From Gelidibacter japonicus (lineage in GTDB: Bacteria > Bacteroidota > Bacteroidia > Flavobacteriales > Flavobacteriaceae): 64,000 bases of DNA. The position numbers were made by a program, and so were the translations under genes. Within the stretch, counting starts at the first letter, position 1; every line of letters begins with the position of its first letter. Positions 61,549 to 64,000 of the stretch are shown here, piece by piece. The stretch covers positions 1 through 64,000 of the forward strand of contig NZ_BJKB01000017.1 of the NCBI RefSeq assembly GCF_010725055.1, in the 5' to 3' direction. The notes beneath the pieces are model-generated. The model ran no database searches. It had not been told where the DNA came from and worked only from the letters and a program-made list of their open reading frames with translations.

Positions 61549-64000
61549 TTAATTCCCGAAATTATATCGCAAGGTAATCCCTGATCTGATCGTTGTTTGT
61601 GGGAATGCAGTTGAGATGGCATAATCAGAAAACGTATAATCAAAATAGAAGATACCGGTCAGGTTTTTACTAAAGGCATAGTCTGCCTTATATTTCAGGC
61701 TCCATATCGTTTGTCCTGAGGTTACTTGATTGTCTTCCAAATCAAGATATCTAATGATGGTTTTGTTATCTCGCACGGAAATATCGGCCATCATGTTTAA
61801 GTCAGCCGTAATAATTTGGGTAGGACCAGCCATTTTTGATCGGATTCTCACATTCTTGATTCGATATCCCAATCCCAATATATATTCGTTCCCTTTTATT
61901 TCTGTTAACAAATTATTGTCAAAACTTAAAGACAGAATTCTATCTTTTTTAATTTCTGCCATAATTTTTACGGAGTTCTGCATCTCAAAGTCCAATTTCA
62001 TCAACGGGCTGAACTGCTCTTCTAAATTAATATTGCTAAATAAAGTTTTATTTTTAAAGTTTCCTCCCTGATCGAGTTCTGCCGGGTTGCTTTCGTCATA
62101 ATCCAGATTGGTGCGGAACTGGTTGATGGTATAGCCGGAGCGGTAGCCATGCGTTACAGAAAAACGCTTGAATTTGTCTTTGAACCACTTTAAGCGCATC
62201 AAACCAGTATATTTTAAAGTCCAATTTGGAATTGGGATATCCCTAAATGCACTCAAGCTTACACTACCAGCATCAGATCCTTGATAAGCAGATAAAAAAG
62301 CTGGCAATAAAACCGCCTGATTGTTTTTACCAAACCCAACAGGATAACCTTCAGTATCTACTGGATAAGTATCGTTGCCATAGAAATTACGGGCCAAGCG
62401 TCTGGCCACCACTAATCGATTGGCTCTAAAGTCGTCAAACGCCGTCGACTGTGTCTCGTCACTTGGGCTAAATGCCGTTTTGATAAGTGATGTTGAAATA
62501 TTGAAGTTACCAAAGGAATTGGTGATCAGTGAATTGTACACATCACTCAATCCATCACCATTGGAATCTGTTGCATTAAAGTTTTCATTGGTGTTTTCAG
62601 AATACATTCTACTACCAATCAGGTCGATTTTCAAATCTTTGATGACTTCAATATTGGCCGACACATCCAAGCTACGGTTGGTTACTTCCGTATATTGTTG
62701 GTTGAAATCAGGATAGACGGTCAGCCATCCGTTTCTTGCCACCATGTCTCTAATATCACTCTGGCTTCCAAAAGTGTAGCCAAAGGTTGGTTTAAGCGTA
62801 CCGATAAATCCTGGTGTTCTTAAATAACCTGGTAAAAATGTCCCGTTATTTTCGCTGTAATTGATCTGCAAACGTTTTACCATAGTAGCAATATCTACAA
62901 AAGTATTGAAGGCTTTTGTGCCAACGCTCGTTTCATCTACAGGCTTAGCTCCATTTTCTCTGTTGGCTGACTCACCCCTTCTCTGAATTCCCGGAGGCCC
63001 CGCAGTTCGTCCTTGAGCACTTGTTTTTCTGGCGTCCTTTCTTACCAATCCAACATATTTGTAAAGTGTTTCCATATTGAAGGTGGAATTGATATTATGC
63101 GTATTGGCGTTCTGTATTGAGTTTCCGAGATTATAAGTACGTGTAGTCCCTGTAGTTTCATCAAGTAATGGCAGATTATTGTTCAGATCAGAGCCCTTTT
63201 GCCATTGGAAATCGCCCGTATAGGAGTAGGTCGCTTTTAAGAAACTAAAGGTAGGAATCTTATAAAGAGGAATTTCATAATTGAGTTGTAATTGTTGATT
63301 TTGGATATTTGGATCGCCCAGATCAAAAAAACCATCCCAGATATCCAATGTAGGATCTTGTTTTCCGTTAATAATATCATCAACGAAATAGTTTCTGACG
63401 ATATTGGTATTATTGGCCGAAAAATTCAAACTCAACGATTTTGAAAGTTTATAATTTATGGCGTATTGAAAATCAAATCTGTAGTTTCTTCGGAACAACT
63501 CTTCAAGTCCGATATTACTGCCTCCAAGTTCGACCTCTCTAAATTTCTGCTTGTTGAACTGACGTAAAATATCTGTATTGACCGTAAAACTGTTAGGCAA
63601 AAGATTGAAATTAAAATCTTTCAGGATTTTTGCGTATCTGCTTTTAAAAATAGAGTCATTTTTTGCGAATGGCTCAATCGTGATTGGATTGAAATTATAG
63701 GCATAGTTAACGCCGGTTCTAAGGTTTTGATCTAAGGCGCGTTCAATCTCAAAATCCCGGTGGTCAACTTTGTTATACGAATAATTGAATGTCAAGTTCT
63801 CCACATCATAAAAACGAGGTTTCTGGTCTCCAGTGCGTTGTTTTCTGACCCCAATAAAGTTGATGCTCTTCCGTTTGGTGTAATCTTCCGACTGTTCTAA
63901 TATTTGCTCTTTTTCAGCTGAAGAACTAGCTGCATCAAGCCTAGAATCCAAGGTTAAATCATTGTAGAATTGATCGTATTTTGGGGTGATCATCTCTTCA
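61549..64000 (-). CDS. sprA: Cell surface protein SprA, C-terminal part
   Basis: SprA is the giant outer membrane beta barrel that forms the translocon of the type IX secretion system and supports gliding. The 817 codons in the window are the C-terminal barrel, with aromatic strand motifs (FNYSYNKVDHRDFEIERALDQNLRTGVNYAYNFNPI) and the closing strand GITLRYNFGN. The frame continues past the window edge; a Met at 63993 is internal. SprA proteins are normally about 2,400 aa, so roughly two thirds lie outside. A small region near residue 330 of the ORF is rich in Arg, Gly and Pro (TAGPPGIQRRGES). Confidence 0.88.
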   Translation of the reverse strand, partial: EEMITPKYDQFYNDLTLDSRLDAASSSAEKEQILEQSEDYTKRKSINFIGVRKQRTGDQKPRFYDVENLTFNYSYNKVDHRDFEIERALDQNLRTGVNYAYNFNPITIEPFAKNDSIFKSRYAKILKDFNFNLLPNSFTVNTDILRQFNKQKFREVELGGSNIGLEELFRRNYRFDFQYAINYKLSKSLSLNFSANNTNIVRNYFVDDIINGKQDPTLDIWDGFFDLGDPNIQNQQLQLNYEIPLYKIPTFSFLKATYSYTGDFQWQKGSDLNNNLPLLDETTGTTRTYNLGNSIQNANTHNINSTFNMETLYKYVGLVRKDARKTSAQGRTAGPPGIQRRGESANRENGAKPVDETSVGTKAFNTFVDIATMVKRLQINYSENNGTFLPGYLRTPGFIGTLKPTFGYTFGSQSDIRDMVARNGWLTVYPDFNQQYTEVTNRSLDVSANIEVIKDLKIDLIGSRMYSENTNENFNATDSNGDGLSDVYNSLITNSFGNFNISTSLIKTAFSPSDETQSTAFDDFRANRLVVARRLARNFYGNDTYPVDTEGYPVGFGKNNQAVLLPAFLSAYQGSDAGSVSLSAFRDIPIPNWTLKYTGLMRLKWFKDKFKRFSVTHGYRSGYTINQFRTNLDYDESNPAELDQGGNFKNKTLFSNINLEEQFSPLMKLDFEMQNSVKIMAEIKKDRILSLSFDNNLLTEIKGNEYILGLGYRIKNVRIRSKMAGPTQIITADLNMMADISVRDNKTIIRYLDLEDNQVTSGQTIWSLKYKADYAFSKNLTGIFYFDYTFSDYAISTAFPQTTIRSGITLRYNFGN

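Overview
The window is a stretch of AT-rich chromosome from a gliding-type member of the Flavobacteriaceae (Bacteroidota). The call rests on gene content: sprA, remB and a PorP/SprF protein (type IX secretion and gliding), a short 287-residue RpoD-type sigma factor, a bS21 with Tyr54, a folK fused to a deoxynucleoside kinase, and NifU with doubled Nfu_N domains. Start codons show almost no Shine-Dalgarno sequence, and several promoters fit the Bacteroidota pattern TTG-N18-21-TAnnTTTG. I see no integrase, transposase, phage module or CRISPR array, so this is core genome.

Layout. 1-6200: small protein, amidohydrolase, galE and a sugar aminotransferase, divergent kdtA, a small lipoprotein, and tRNA-Gly/tRNA-Leu. 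6300-18100: mutS, a SpoU methyltransferase, the folK-dNK fusion, an AsmA-like protein, sigma factor with rpsU, DUF2797 and GH3 proteins. 18400-25100: clpX, clpP, tig, a holin-like membrane protein, a YwqK/TonB-C gene split by a frameshift, an alpha/beta hydrolase and pdxJ. 25160-33400: an envelope-biogenesis run of CBS protein, nadK, DUF6089 protein, uppS, bamA, two Skp/OmpH proteins and murI. 33500-43400: gamma carbonic anhydrase, a LytTR regulator with its TPR histidine kinase, a VWA lipoprotein, a PorP/SprF protein, nfu, dodecin, DUF1304, mscS and tsaB. 43430-50831: a MacB-like exporter (ATPase, two permeases, two HlyD adaptors, one TolC). 50960-56360: a cytochrome oxidase assembly cluster. 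56700-64000: remB, two tonB genes, vanZ, gcvH and the 3' part of sprA.

The genes are mostly housekeeping and cell-envelope functions. Dispersed genes meet in pathways: kdtA, galE, bamA, Skp, AsmA and MurI build the envelope; TonB, RemB, SprA and SprF energise or build surface secretion and gliding; CyoE, two subunit III proteins, subunit IV, SCO and DUF420 assemble the terminal oxidase.

The least expected signal is between genes. Five minus-strand genes carry, starting at or just after the stop codon, a tract with an exact 7-base period; the heptad differs from tract to tract. Two further minus-strand genes end in a palindrome that keeps its pairing through a compensatory base change. A third repeat class duplicates the leader of the hlyD gene of the exporter, creating a short upstream ORF whose stop overlaps the hlyD start. 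A -1 slippery heptamer sits exactly where the YwqK/TonB-C gene changes frame. Family names are from recognition of motifs and sequence by eye; no database search was run.
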